From Neobacillus cucumis (lineage in GTDB: Bacteria; Bacillota; Bacilli; Bacillales; Cytobacillaceae), in the NCBI RefSeq assembly GCF_016908975.1, contig NZ_JAFBEX010000006.1:186001-250000 (forward strand): 64,000 nt of DNA. The letters run 5' to 3'. The notes below the pieces were generated by a model. The model was given only the letters and a program-made list of their open reading frames with translations, ran no database searches and was not told the DNA's origin. Positions 10,395 through 18,688 of the stretch are shown here, piece by piece. Each line of letters starts with the position of its first letter. The first letter of the stretch is position 1. The position numbers were made by a program, and so were the translations under genes.

Positions 10395-13340
10395 ATGCTT
10401 AAAACTAGGTTTATCAAATTGATGACGACTAAATTAGGGGATGGCCGGTTTCTGTTGACGGCCCAAAATGAGCGGGGTTCTTATATGGCTCCGTTCAAAT
10501 GGAAAAACCTCGTTTTTAGCAGCCATGAAGAAAGCTTTTTTGGCACCCTTCTTGAGACAGAAACGGTGAATGATGTCGAAGGGATTATTATTAGCGGCTG
10601 GCAGCTCGTTTCTTTGTTTGCGAAGGAATCCTTCAATCGCTATATCGATTGGGACTGGAATGAGCAATCCGAGATCTGTTTAGCGTCGGCACTCACACTG
10701 TATGAAGGAATCTTAGAGAAAGATTGGCTGCCAGACTTTTCGGTTTGGGAGCATGGCCTGTTCCGCTGGAAGCTCCCAGAGCGGGTCAAGGATGAATTTG
10801 ACTCGTCCTTTTGGGAACAAACCATCGTGGATGAGACGGAAGCCCCGGACTCGGACGGTGATACGGAGCTTAGCACGGCCAAAGATTATATTTCCGATTT
10901 ATATAATGAGGCTCTCGATGCTTATTTAACCCGAAACGCCGCAATGAAAGAGCTATTTGGCCCTAAGCTGGACTTATTGAGAAAACAGAATATTTCAGGT
11001 GTGGAGCTGTCCCGTTATTTTGATGAAGAAAGCTGGCTTGAGTGGGTTGGTATTAAGGAAAGCGACACGCCCTTTACGATCGGATTGCGTCTTTCAGAAC
11101 CGATTGATGGAGAAGGTCCCTGGACCCTGGATGTCTTTTTGCGCAGCAAGAAAGAAGTCGATGAGGTCTATGATGTGGAAGGAATTCGAAAAATTCCAGC
11201 AAAATGGCGTCCTTTTTTAGACAAAGTTGATCTGGAGCGGAGCCGCTGGGCTCGGTTAATTCCATGGCTTGAAGAGGATGGCTTTTTCAAGAGCCATCTT
11301 ACGGAGGAAGAGGCGTGGATGTTTTTAACCGAGGCAAGTGAGACCTTAGTTGCGCTCGATGTGGAGATCCTCCTTCCTTCCTGGTGGCAGGCCATGAAGA
11401 ATGCGAACTTAAAGGTGAAGGCATCCTTGAAGGGATCCTCGAGCCATCGTCCATCGTTTGTTGGCCTTCAGGCTATGCTTGATTTCAATTGGCGCTTTTC
11501 GATGAATGGTGTGGATTTGTCTGAAGAAGAGTTCGGGCAGCTCGTGGAGGAAAAACGAAAGCTTGTCTATATCCGTGGTCGCTGGGTGAAGCTGGATCCG
11601 CAGTTTATTCGACAAATTCAGGATTTGATGAAGCGTGCCGAAAAAGAAGGCTTGCATGTACGTGATTTGCTAGAGCAAGAACTCGTGGATTCAGAAGCAA
11701 CGGAAGAGGAGCTGGAAAATCCTAAGGCGTTTGCGAAGATTCAAATTGAGTTGAACCGGCAATGGAAGCAGATGGTCAAGATGCTGTCAGAAGTGCACGA
11801 GATTCCACTTGAGACTGTGCCGGAGGGGTTAAACGGAGAACTCCGCCCATACCAGCAGCTTGGTATGAGCTGGCTTTGGTTTTTGCGCTCGTTCGGATTT
11901 GGCGCCGTCCTCGCCGACGACATGGGTCTCGGCAAAACCGTCCAACTCATCTCCTACCTATTAAAGGTTAAGAACGAGGATACAGTAGAAATGGTGCCTG
12001 TCACCGAAAATACTACCAAGCGAAGGAAAAAGGCGGATGACGCTTCGAGTGAGGCTCCTAAGGTGAAGGTGCCAACTAAGGCAGCGCTGATTATTTGCCC
12101 GACGTCTGTGCTGGGGAACTGGCAGAAGGAGCTGGAACGATTTGCTCCAGAGATGAAGGTGTACCTGCATTATGGCTCGAACCGGTTGAAAGAAGACGCC
12201 TTTACGAAACGGGTTCAAGACGCGGATGTGGTGCTGACTTCGTATGGAATAAGCCATCTTGATACAGAAGAGTTTGAATCGATTGTGTGGAGTTCGATTG
12301 CGATTGATGAGGCGCAAAACATCAAGAATTCGCAAACGAAGCAATCCAAGGCCGTCCGCAGACTGCGCGGCCGCCATCATATTGCTTTAACCGGAACCCC
12401 TATGGAGAACCGTCTCACCGAGCTGTGGTCGATCTTTGATTTCACCAATCACGGCTATCTTGGCAGCTTAGGGCAGTTCCAGAAGAAGTTTGTCATTCCG
12501 ATTGAAAAGGATGAAAAGAAGGAAAAAGTGCAGCAGCTACAATCGTTAATCAAGCCGTTCTTACTGCGGCGAACGAAAAAAGACGAGGAGGTTGCGCTCA
12601 ATCTTCCCGATAAGCTCGAGCAGAAAGAGTACTGTCCACTTACAACGGAACAGGCATCATTGTATGAGCAACTGATTCACGATACCTTTGCGGAGATTGA
12701 AAAGTTATCTGGCTTTGAGCGGAAAGGGTTAATTCTCCAAATGCTAAGCCGTTTAAAACAGCTATGCAACCACCCTGCTCTCTATTTAAAAGAACAGGCG
12801 AATGGGCGTGAGCTGCTAGAGCGCTCGAATAAACTGGATAAACTGATTGAACTCGTGGATGCTGTTTTGGATCAAGGTGAAAGCTGTCTGATTTTCACTC
12901 AATATATTGAAATGGGTGAAATGATCCGTACCTCAGTGAAGAAGAAGTTTGGTATTGATGTGCCATTCTTGAACGGTAGTATTTCCAAAACACAGCGGGA
13001 CAATATGATTGAGCGGTTCCAGAATCAGGAGTTTCCTGTGTTCCTGTTGTCGTTGAAGGCTGGTGGTACAGGATTGAATTTAACTGCCGCTAATCATGTC
13101 ATTCATTACGACCGTTGGTGGAATCCAGCTGTCGAAAATCAAGCAACAGACCGGGCCTATCGAATCGGTCAATCGAGGTTTGTACATGTTCATAAGTTGA
13201 TTTGTACTGGGACGTTAGAGGAAAAGATCGATGCGATGCTGGAGAAGAAACAATTTCTGAACGACCAAATTATCACCAGCGAAAACTGGCTGACCGAGCT
13301 TTCCACCGATGAACTGAAGGATTTGGTTTATTTGGGTTAG
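10395..13340 (+). CDS. ywqA: SNF2-family DEAD/DEAH helicase, YwqA-like
   Basis: 981 residues from the ATG at 10395 behind AAAGGGGT; a more upstream in-frame ATG (10365) would translate a dispersed repeat and is rejected. The N-terminal half (about 1-470) is the extension typical of bacterial SNF2 helicases. Then come Walker A DDMGLGKT (about residue 508), DEAQ (about 637), LTGTPMENRL, and the C-terminal lobe with LSLKAGGTGLNLT and DRAYRIGQ. It should be an ATP-dependent DNA translocase; physiological role unknown. Partner gene ywqB lies upstream with the same promoter block. A GGTGACAGGCACC element sits in frame inside the loop after motif I (VEMVPVTENTT). Confidence 0.92.
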   Translation: MLKTRFIKLMTTKLGDGRFLLTAQNERGSYMAPFKWKNLVFSSHEESFFGTLLETETVNDVEGIIISGWQLVSLFAKESFNRYIDWDWNEQSEICLASALTLYEGILEKDWLPDFSVWEHGLFRWKLPERVKDEFDSSFWEQTIVDETEAPDSDGDTELSTAKDYISDLYNEALDAYLTRNAAMKELFGPKLDLLRKQNISGVELSRYFDEESWLEWVGIKESDTPFTIGLRLSEPIDGEGPWTLDVFLRSKKEVDEVYDVEGIRKIPAKWRPFLDKVDLERSRWARLIPWLEEDGFFKSHLTEEEAWMFLTEASETLVALDVEILLPSWWQAMKNANLKVKASLKGSSSHRPSFVGLQAMLDFNWRFSMNGVDLSEEEFGQLVEEKRKLVYIRGRWVKLDPQFIRQIQDLMKRAEKEGLHVRDLLEQELVDSEATEEELENPKAFAKIQIELNRQWKQMVKMLSEVHEIPLETVPEGLNGELRPYQQLGMSWLWFLRSFGFGAVLADDMGLGKTVQLISYLLKVKNEDTVEMVPVTENTTKRRKKADDASSEAPKVKVPTKAALIICPTSVLGNWQKELERFAPEMKVYLHYGSNRLKEDAFTKRVQDADVVLTSYGISHLDTEEFESIVWSSIAIDEAQNIKNSQTKQSKAVRRLRGRHHIALTGTPMENRLTELWSIFDFTNHGYLGSLGQFQKKFVIPIEKDEKKEKVQQLQSLIKPFLLRRTKKDEEVALNLPDKLEQKEYCPLTTEQASLYEQLIHDTFAEIEKLSGFERKGLILQMLSRLKQLCNHPALYLKEQANGRELLERSNKLDKLIELVDAVLDQGESCLIFTQYIEMGEMIRTSVKKKFGIDVPFLNGSISKTQRDNMIERFQNQEFPVFLLSLKAGGTGLNLTAANHVIHYDRWWNPAVENQATDRAYRIGQSRFVHVHKLICTGTLEEKIDAMLEKKQFLNDQIITSENWLTELSTDELKDLVYLG
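11993..12005. repeat. GGTGACAGGCACC element inside ywqA
   Basis: Reverse-oriented copy (GGTGCCTGTCACC) within coding sequence, encoding VPVTE in a charged, probably disordered linker between helicase motifs I and Ia. Confidence 0.8.
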
Positions 13341-13348
13341 CCTGATGT

Positions 13349-13400
13349 GGTGACAGGCACCATTTGTTACATGGTGAGATGAGAAACGGTGACAGGCACC
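13349..13400. repeat. Two GGTGACAGGCACC elements
   Basis: Copies at 13349-13361 and 13388-13400, starting 8 bases after the ywqA stop codon. Confidence 0.85.
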
Positions 13401-13459
13401 AAAAGCGGGCTGATTTTTTGAATAACGGGTTCCGTTTACTGTCGCAAAACCTGAAAATG
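13401..13459 (+). repeat. 58-bp inverted repeat, left copy
   Basis: Contains GGGCTGATTTTTTGAATAAC then GGGTTCCGTTT. Its inverted partner at 14072-14128 matches at roughly 80 percent. The pair encloses about 610 bp that include a terminator and array B. Confidence 0.75.
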
Positions 13460-13518
13460 CAATTGAATTTGAAGTCCAATTTGTGCTACCTTTTGTATCT
13501 GTTTTAGCAATTAAAAAT

Positions 13519-13545
13519 AAAATGGCTCAGTTACTGAGCCATTTT
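13519..13545 (+). terminator. Perfect hairpin terminator
   Basis: AAATGGCTCAGT pairs with ACTGAGCCATTT, followed by TTG and more T. It probably ends ywqA transcription 180 bases downstream of its stop, and may also act on the other strand. Confidence 0.75.
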
Positions 13546-13649
13546 TGTTTGCCTGGATGCTACTCGATAAAAAGATGCTGACTCCCTCATTTGAGTCCGT
13601 GAGGGTCCGCTCTTTTTCGGTTGGGGGGCGGGTTAAGCACTGGTTTGAT

Positions 13650-13840
13650 AAATAAGCGGAGAAATTTCTCTTAATTTAGAAATAGCACAGAAAATAGCTT
13701 AAATAGACGGAGAAATTCCGTCTATTGCCTCGAAAAATGTGAAAATGGGTAATTTTGCTTTGCTTAAACGGAAAATTTCCGCTTATATCCCCCGAACCGA
13801 TCTCTATTCTGCAATCTAAACGGAAAATCTCCACTTATTT
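13650..13840. repeat. Four-palindrome array B (51/61/52 spacing)
   Basis: Palindromes with CGG at 13657, 13708, 13769 and 13821: spacings 51, 61 and 52, identical to array A. Unit 2 is AGACGGAGAAATTCCGTCT, unit 3 AAACGGAAAATTTCCGCTT. It sits in the 812-bp gap between convergent ywqA and the DUF1835-like gene; the rest of that gap contains only the inverted repeats, GGTGACAGGCACC elements and a terminator. Confidence 0.9.
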
Positions 13841-14071
13841 TAAATATCACTGTTTACTCATTTATAGATAAGATACATATATCCAATTATAACGTACTTT
13901 CAAAGTGTTTTATGTCATATAAATTGAGAGTAAAATTGTGGGGGTACAACAACCATTGTACACCCACAATTTGGGGTGTTTCCCTATACAAACTTTTATG
14001 TATTTTCCACCCAAATGGCTTTACACCAATAAAAAATGAGTGTCGATTTCATACACTCATTTTAACTTACA

Positions 14072-14128
14072 TTTTTAATCTTTGTGATAGGAAACGGAAC
14101 CCGTTATTTTTTGAATCAGCCCTTTTTT
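14072..14128 (-). repeat. 58-bp inverted repeat, right copy
   Basis: Reverse complement contains GGGCTGATTC and AATAACGGGTTCCGTTTC. It pairs with 13401-13459. The right copy ends about 25 bases from the stop of the neighbouring minus-strand gene. Confidence 0.75.
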
Positions 14129-14152
14129 CTTCTTGCCAGCCCACTGTGAATA

Positions 14153-14809
14153 TTACCGGTGTTCCAATCGGGTTGCTTGGATGATTTCGAAATATTGGGT
14201 ATCCCCTAAGCCATATTCTCTAAATTTCGTTATCAGAGCAACTACCAGATCTTCTGCTGGAACTTGTCGATGCTCACGGATATACCTAATTAGCTCACTA
14301 TCCTCATGAAGGTACTTCAAATAGAGCTCGATCCCCTTCTTTAAAATGTCAGGTTGAATCTCCTCTTCAGGCATAGTTTTTTCCATCAACACTTGGTTGT
14401 AAATAGCCAAATACCCTTCCGCAACTACGGTAAAACAGCTCACAGGTTCAAACCGTTCCCCGACAATATGAATATCAACCACCTCTTTATAATTGGCAGA
14501 GTCTAGCCAAGCAAGAAGAGTGAGGAGATTAATTTGGCAAAACATATCCTCATCAAACCATAATGCGATCTTAGTAAATTCTTTATTAAAGAGAGGCTCT
14601 AATGGCTTCAGTGTGTGCTCGGTATATTGTTCTGCCGTCACATGATGAACCTTCGCCCGAATTTCGACAAACTCACGGGAAAATAAATCCTTACAAGTGC
14701 TGCCATAAGACATCGCCTCGTTAAAAGGTGCCATCCACCCTCCTTTCAGAAAATCAGTGCCCTTGTAATAATCATACATCGCTTGTCCATTTAGGATATT
14801 TAGAACCAT
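14153..14809 (-). CDS. DUF1835-like protein
   Basis: 218 residues, cytoplasmic. The N-terminus MVLNILNGQAMYDYYKG and the later IALWFDEDMFCQINLLTLL correspond to the DUF1835 pattern (His/Asn-x-Asn-Gly start, then LWF-x-Asp-x-Asp/Met-x2-Gln). The C-terminal third is helical and resembles the DUF3658-type partner region. Function unknown in the family. The start ATG lies 10 nt behind GGAGGAG. Its promoter region is shared divergently with the DDAH-like gene, 90 bases away, which suggests but does not show a common role. Confidence 0.6.
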   Translation of the reverse strand: MVLNILNGQAMYDYYKGTDFLKGGWMAPFNEAMSYGSTCKDLFSREFVEIRAKVHHVTAEQYTEHTLKPLEPLFNKEFTKIALWFDEDMFCQINLLTLLAWLDSANYKEVVDIHIVGERFEPVSCFTVVAEGYLAIYNQVLMEKTMPEEEIQPDILKKGIELYLKYLHEDSELIRYIREHRQVPAEDLVVALITKFREYGLGDTQYFEIIQATRLEHR

Positions 14810-14898
14810 GTGACAACTCTCCTCCGTTCAAGACTCGTTTACTTCATCCCTTAATAGGGAATATTATAATTTAGATTTCGTTTGTGGAGGAGGACCAA

Positions 14899-15750
14899 AT
14901 GCAAAATCAACTAAAAAGCTTATGCTTTAGTGAATACGACACCTTAAAAAAAGTCGTTTTATGCTCGCCTACCTTTATGACCATTCGCGAAGCCATTAAT
15001 GAAACACAAAAACAATTTTTAAAAGAAAACATCGATACCGAACTGGCTAAAAAACAGCATCAGCAGCTTGTTCGAACTCTAGAGGAAAACGGTGTAGAAG
15101 TGCTTTTACTGAAGCCCTCCGAGCAGTTTCCTGAACAAGTTTTCACTCGTGATATTGGCTTTACGCTTGGAAACCAGGTATTTGTGGCCCGTATGGCCCA
15201 TGATGTTCGGAAAGGTGAAGAACAGCCGTTAATTGATTTGCTCGAACGGGAACAAATCACGTATACCAACCTTTTGGAGGACAAAATTGAAGGCGGCGAT
15301 GTTTTAATCGACCGGAACACCATTTATATTGGTGTGAGTAACCGGACCAATGCAACAGCGATTGACCATTTGCAAAGCTTATTGCCCAATTTTGAAGTCA
15401 TGACCATACCGTTTACCGATACATATCTCCATTTGGATTGTGTTTTTAATGTTCTTTCTGAAAATGAGGCGTTAATTTTTCCAGGGGAAATTGATGAGGA
15501 AAAATTAAAGATACTCTCTTCCCGATACGAATTAATAAAGGTATCCGCCGAAGAACAAGCCACCTTGGGAACCAATGTGCTTTCGATTGGCAACAAGCGC
15601 GTGTTAAGTCTGCCGATTAACAAGGAGGTTAACCAAAAGCTGCGGGATCGCGGTTTTGAGGTAATTGAGGTGGATATTACGGAAATTATTAAATCTGGTG
15701 GTGCTTTCCGCTGCTGTACAATGCCGATTTTAAGAGAGGACCCTCGCTAA
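14899..15750 (+). CDS. DDAH/amidinotransferase-family hydrolase
   Basis: 283 residues from the ATG at 14899 behind GGAGGAGG. The guanidino-modifying (pentein) fold is indicated by FTRDIGF (about residues 80-86), EGGDVL (about 128), the catalytic His in YLHLDCVFN (about 174) and the nucleophilic Cys near the C-terminus in GGAFRCCTMPI (about 272-273). By family it should hydrolyse a guanidino compound such as dimethylarginine to citrulline and an amine; arginine deiminase and amidinotransferase activity are alternatives. It is monocistronic with its own terminator, divergent from the DUF1835-like gene. Confidence 0.85.
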   Translation: MQNQLKSLCFSEYDTLKKVVLCSPTFMTIREAINETQKQFLKENIDTELAKKQHQQLVRTLEENGVEVLLLKPSEQFPEQVFTRDIGFTLGNQVFVARMAHDVRKGEEQPLIDLLEREQITYTNLLEDKIEGGDVLIDRNTIYIGVSNRTNATAIDHLQSLLPNFEVMTIPFTDTYLHLDCVFNVLSENEALIFPGEIDEEKLKILSSRYELIKVSAEEQATLGTNVLSIGNKRVLSLPINKEVNQKLRDRGFEVIEVDITEIIKSGGAFRCCTMPILREDPR

Positions 15751-15761
15751 TTTCCATTTTC

Positions 15762-15796
15762 AAAAAACTTCCTACGGTATCCGAGGAAGTTTTTTT
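15762..15796. terminator. Bidirectional terminator
   Basis: AAAAAACTTCCT and AGGAAGTTTTTTTT arms separated by a 10-base loop, between convergent DDAH and AraC genes. There are T runs on both strands. Confidence 0.88.
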
Positions 15797-15812
15797 TATA
15801 TTGAGTAGGCAT

Positions 15813-17000
15813 CTAAATCATCCTCTTTAACCGCCGATATTCCGTTGGGCTGGAATTCAAATACTTTTTAAATAATCGGCTAAAGTAATTGGAATCTTGG
15901 AAGCCCACTTGAATAGCAATTTCCTGTACAGAAAAGTCCGTCTTTTCTAAATAAAATAAGGATTTATCAATTCTAAGCTTATTAAAAAAATCCATGACAC
16001 TCGTTCCAACTTCATTTTTAAAAAGATGGCTAAAATGATATCTGCTTAAGTGACAATAATGGGCGATATCTTCTAAAGAAACAACTTTTTGATGATTCTC
16101 TTTCATATAACGAATCGCCTTCTTCATTATGGGTGAAACATCATGAATATATGTTTCTTCTACCTGTTCGGTTAACCATTTGGCATATGTACAAACTTTC
16201 ATGACAAATTTGTCATATCGAATCGTATGATATAGATCTTGAATTACATTTGCCGTATTCGTCAAAATCGAGATCGGACTTACTCCAGCTTCTAAAACAA
16301 TTCTGGACATCATCATAAGCAAGTCAATTACCTCGGATTTAAAAACATCCTCATTATAGTCATAAATCTCAGCAACCCTATTCATGATTCCTTTGATTTG
16401 GGTCACAGCCCCTTCTGTGTGCCCAATTCTAACTAAGGAAAATAGTTCTGACTTTTCTTTCGTTAAAGGAATCTTTAAGGATTCAACCATGTTTTTTCTC
16501 ATATCTGTGTGAAAAATTAATTTATTCCCTTGAAAAAACCTTCCGGACATTGATTTTTTTGCCTCTTCAAATGAACAAATTAGGTCAGTAGGATCATCAT
16601 AAAATTTCCCGATACCAATCGATACATGTATGCCAACTTGATCGGAGACCGTTTGAATCTCTTCTGCAAGTAAAAGGACTTCTTTTTTTCTTTCTTGTGT
16701 ATTTACTTCATGGAAATCCAGTAAAAGAGCAAGAACTCCCTCTTCCGTCCATGCCCATAAAAATGGAATAGGTAAGATGGTATCTAATTCTTCGACAAGC
16801 TTTCGTCCAATCTTCATTTTCCATTCAATCGGTTTTCCCTCAGCTAAATCTGGATAGCGATCCATCGAAACTAAAACGACTACATTGGGCTGAATATTCA
16901 CGCCGTACTTTTCTTGCAACACTTCAAAAGGTGCGACGTGTACAAAAGTTCCGGAAAGCAATAGCTGTGAAAAAGATATTTTTGTTAGTTCTTCAACCAT
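15813..17000 (-). CDS. AraC-family one-component regulator
   Basis: 395 residues. The C-terminal about 100 residues hold two helix-turn-helix motifs (SLEDIAHYCHLSRYHFSHLF and VQEIAIQVGFQDSNYFSRLF, then SPTEYR). The middle (VSIGIGKFYDDPTDLICSFEEA) resembles the degenerate GGDEF-like segment found in YesN-type AraC proteins. The N-terminus is an uncharacterised sensor region; there is no receiver domain. It is the last gene of an apparent operon transporter-lyase-regulator (81-bp gap to the lyase) and probably controls that operon in response to the lyase substrate. The gap upstream contains TAGAATAGAAGCTATTCTA, a perfect 19-base palindrome at 17018-17036 that may be an operator. Confidence 0.85.
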   Translation of the reverse strand: MVEELTKISFSQLLLSGTFVHVAPFEVLQEKYGVNIQPNVVVLVSMDRYPDLAEGKPIEWKMKIGRKLVEELDTILPIPFLWAWTEEGVLALLLDFHEVNTQERKKEVLLLAEEIQTVSDQVGIHVSIGIGKFYDDPTDLICSFEEAKKSMSGRFFQGNKLIFHTDMRKNMVESLKIPLTKEKSELFSLVRIGHTEGAVTQIKGIMNRVAEIYDYNEDVFKSEVIDLLMMMSRIVLEAGVSPISILTNTANVIQDLYHTIRYDKFVMKVCTYAKWLTEQVEETYIHDVSPIMKKAIRYMKENHQKVVSLEDIAHYCHLSRYHFSHLFKNEVGTSVMDFFNKLRIDKSLFYLEKTDFSVQEIAIQVGFQDSNYFSRLFKKYLNSSPTEYRRLKRMI

Positions 17001-17017
17001 ATTCTAAGCCCCCAAAT

Positions 17018-17036
17018 AGAATAGAAGCTATTCTAC
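17018..17036. promoter_or_regulatory. Palindrome between lyase and AraC genes
   Basis: TAGAATAG-AAG-CTATTCTA, 8-bp perfect arms, 17 bases upstream of the AraC start. A candidate operator or weak hairpin; it lacks the T run of a terminator. Confidence 0.5.
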
Positions 17037-17081
17037 TCTAAGGAAGAAGAGTAAAAAAAGCTTCCATTTTTCTAGATATTC

Positions 17082-18641
17082 TTACCAATCTAGTTTTCCA
17101 ATTATCAATTCGACAGCGTTCAGGATTTCTCCTTCACGAATAAGGTTGGTAATAAATTGTATATCGGGATAGAAATATCGATCTTCTTCTACAGTTGGAA
17201 CTTCACTCCTGATTAGCTCATAAACCTTTTGGCTGACGGGTGAAGGTTTCAGAGGTTGATGAAAATCCAAGGCTTGAACAGCTGCCATTAGCTCAAGTCC
17301 TAACATATACTCCAGCTTTTTCGTTATTTGATAGGCCTTTTTTGCTGCAAAATAGGCAAAACTGACAACATCCTCTTGATTTGCACAGGTTGGTGTATTA
17401 TCAATTGTCGCGGGATGAGCAAGAACCCTTATTTCATTAAGCAGTCCTGCTGCAGTATACTGTGGAATCATGTAACCGCTATTTAAGCCTGGTTTTGCCA
17501 CGAGAAAATTCGGAAGTTCACTTATATGATAGTTAACGAGCCGGTCTAGCCTTCTCTCTGAAACCTTTGCGAGATTGGCCATTGCAATGGCCATCGTATC
17601 CGAATAGATCCCGACGAATGTTCCATCAAAATTTCCTCCCATAAGGGCATCTCCCTGATCCTCTGTCGTAATCAATGGATTGTCACTTGATGAGTTTATC
17701 TCATTCCATATGGTAAATGCCGCATCTTTTAAAACCTTTTTAACGGCCCCATGGGCTTGAGGAATACATCTTAGGCTAAGAGCATCCTGTAATCTGTAAT
17801 CCTGATATTTTTCAGCAATCTCACTCCCTTTAAGCATATTTACAATGTTTCGGGCCGTGCCAGCTTGCTCTTCATGTCTCTTAACCGCATGGATTCGTGG
17901 ATCAAAAGCTTTTATGGTTCCCTTTAACGCTTCTAAAGACATGGCACCTGCAATATCCGCTGTTTTGGCCGCCTGAATACTGTTATAGAGAGCTAATGAA
18001 GCGAAAGCTGTGACCGATGTCGTTCCACTTATAAGTGCTAATCCTTCCTTACAGCCCAATGAAACAGGCTGTAAACCAGCTTTTTCTAACGCATCACTCC
18101 CTGGAATAAACTCTCCATTGTACCATGCTTTACCTTCCCCCATTAACACTAAGGCCATATGGGCTTCCGGAGATAAATATCCAACTGATCCTTCTCCAGG
18201 GGCAAAAGGAACAATTTGGTGATTGAGCAGCGACCTTAAAAGTTCTAAAGTCGCTAATTTTACACCAGAGAAACCATGACCTAAATGAACTAGAATCATG
18301 ATTTGGATGGCTCTTACCACTTCTTTTTCCAAAGGAGAACCAACAGATACAGCATGAGACCGAATAATATTTTTTTGAAGGGTCTCTGCCTCTTCTGAGG
18401 AGATACTTTTTGTTACGTTACTACCAAATCCCGTTGTGACCCCGTAAATGGTCCGCTCTTCATCCAAAAACTTTTCAATGACCGAACGCGAAAGATTTAC
18501 CCGGTCACGGTAATCTTGTGAAAATAAAACCTCTGCATCGTATCTAGAAACAGCTATGATTTCATTTATGGAAATTTCTCCATCACCCAATGTAACTTTT
18601 TTTATGTCCTTTGGGTGGATAGTTGATATGGTAGTAATCAT
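17082..18641 (-). CDS. Aromatic amino acid lyase homologue lacking the MIO triad
   Basis: 519 residues, normal length for HAL/PAL/TAL lyases. Family landmarks are present: TIYGVTTGFG (Tyr about 66), SLRCIPQAHG, SSSDNPL, GNFDGTFVG and NQEDVVSF. The Ala-Ser-Gly that normally cyclises to the electrophile MIO is absent: where lyases have GSVGASGDLAPLAH, this protein has GSVG-YLSPEAH (151-161), three residues shorter. It therefore cannot form the usual cofactor and may catalyse a different reaction or be non-enzymatic. It sits between an MFS transporter (47-bp gap) and an AraC regulator in one operon. The frame around the site is intact, so a sequencing error is unlikely. Confidence 0.85.
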   Translation of the reverse strand: MITTISTIHPKDIKKVTLGDGEISINEIIAVSRYDAEVLFSQDYRDRVNLSRSVIEKFLDEERTIYGVTTGFGSNVTKSISSEEAETLQKNIIRSHAVSVGSPLEKEVVRAIQIMILVHLGHGFSGVKLATLELLRSLLNHQIVPFAPGEGSVGYLSPEAHMALVLMGEGKAWYNGEFIPGSDALEKAGLQPVSLGCKEGLALISGTTSVTAFASLALYNSIQAAKTADIAGAMSLEALKGTIKAFDPRIHAVKRHEEQAGTARNIVNMLKGSEIAEKYQDYRLQDALSLRCIPQAHGAVKKVLKDAAFTIWNEINSSSDNPLITTEDQGDALMGGNFDGTFVGIYSDTMAIAMANLAKVSERRLDRLVNYHISELPNFLVAKPGLNSGYMIPQYTAAGLLNEIRVLAHPATIDNTPTCANQEDVVSFAYFAAKKAYQITKKLEYMLGLELMAAVQALDFHQPLKPSPVSQKVYELIRSEVPTVEEDRYFYPDIQFITNLIREGEILNAVELIIGKLDW

Positions 18642-18688
18642 TTTCCTTACTGACTCCCTTCGTGTTGCGATATGTCCAAGAAATGATG

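Noticed and set aside
13912..14184. 90-residue ORF
   Set aside because: No ribosome-binding site; its end lies in an inverted repeat and overlaps the neighbouring gene. The similarity to a short ORF at 13273-13479 comes from that repeat, not from coding.
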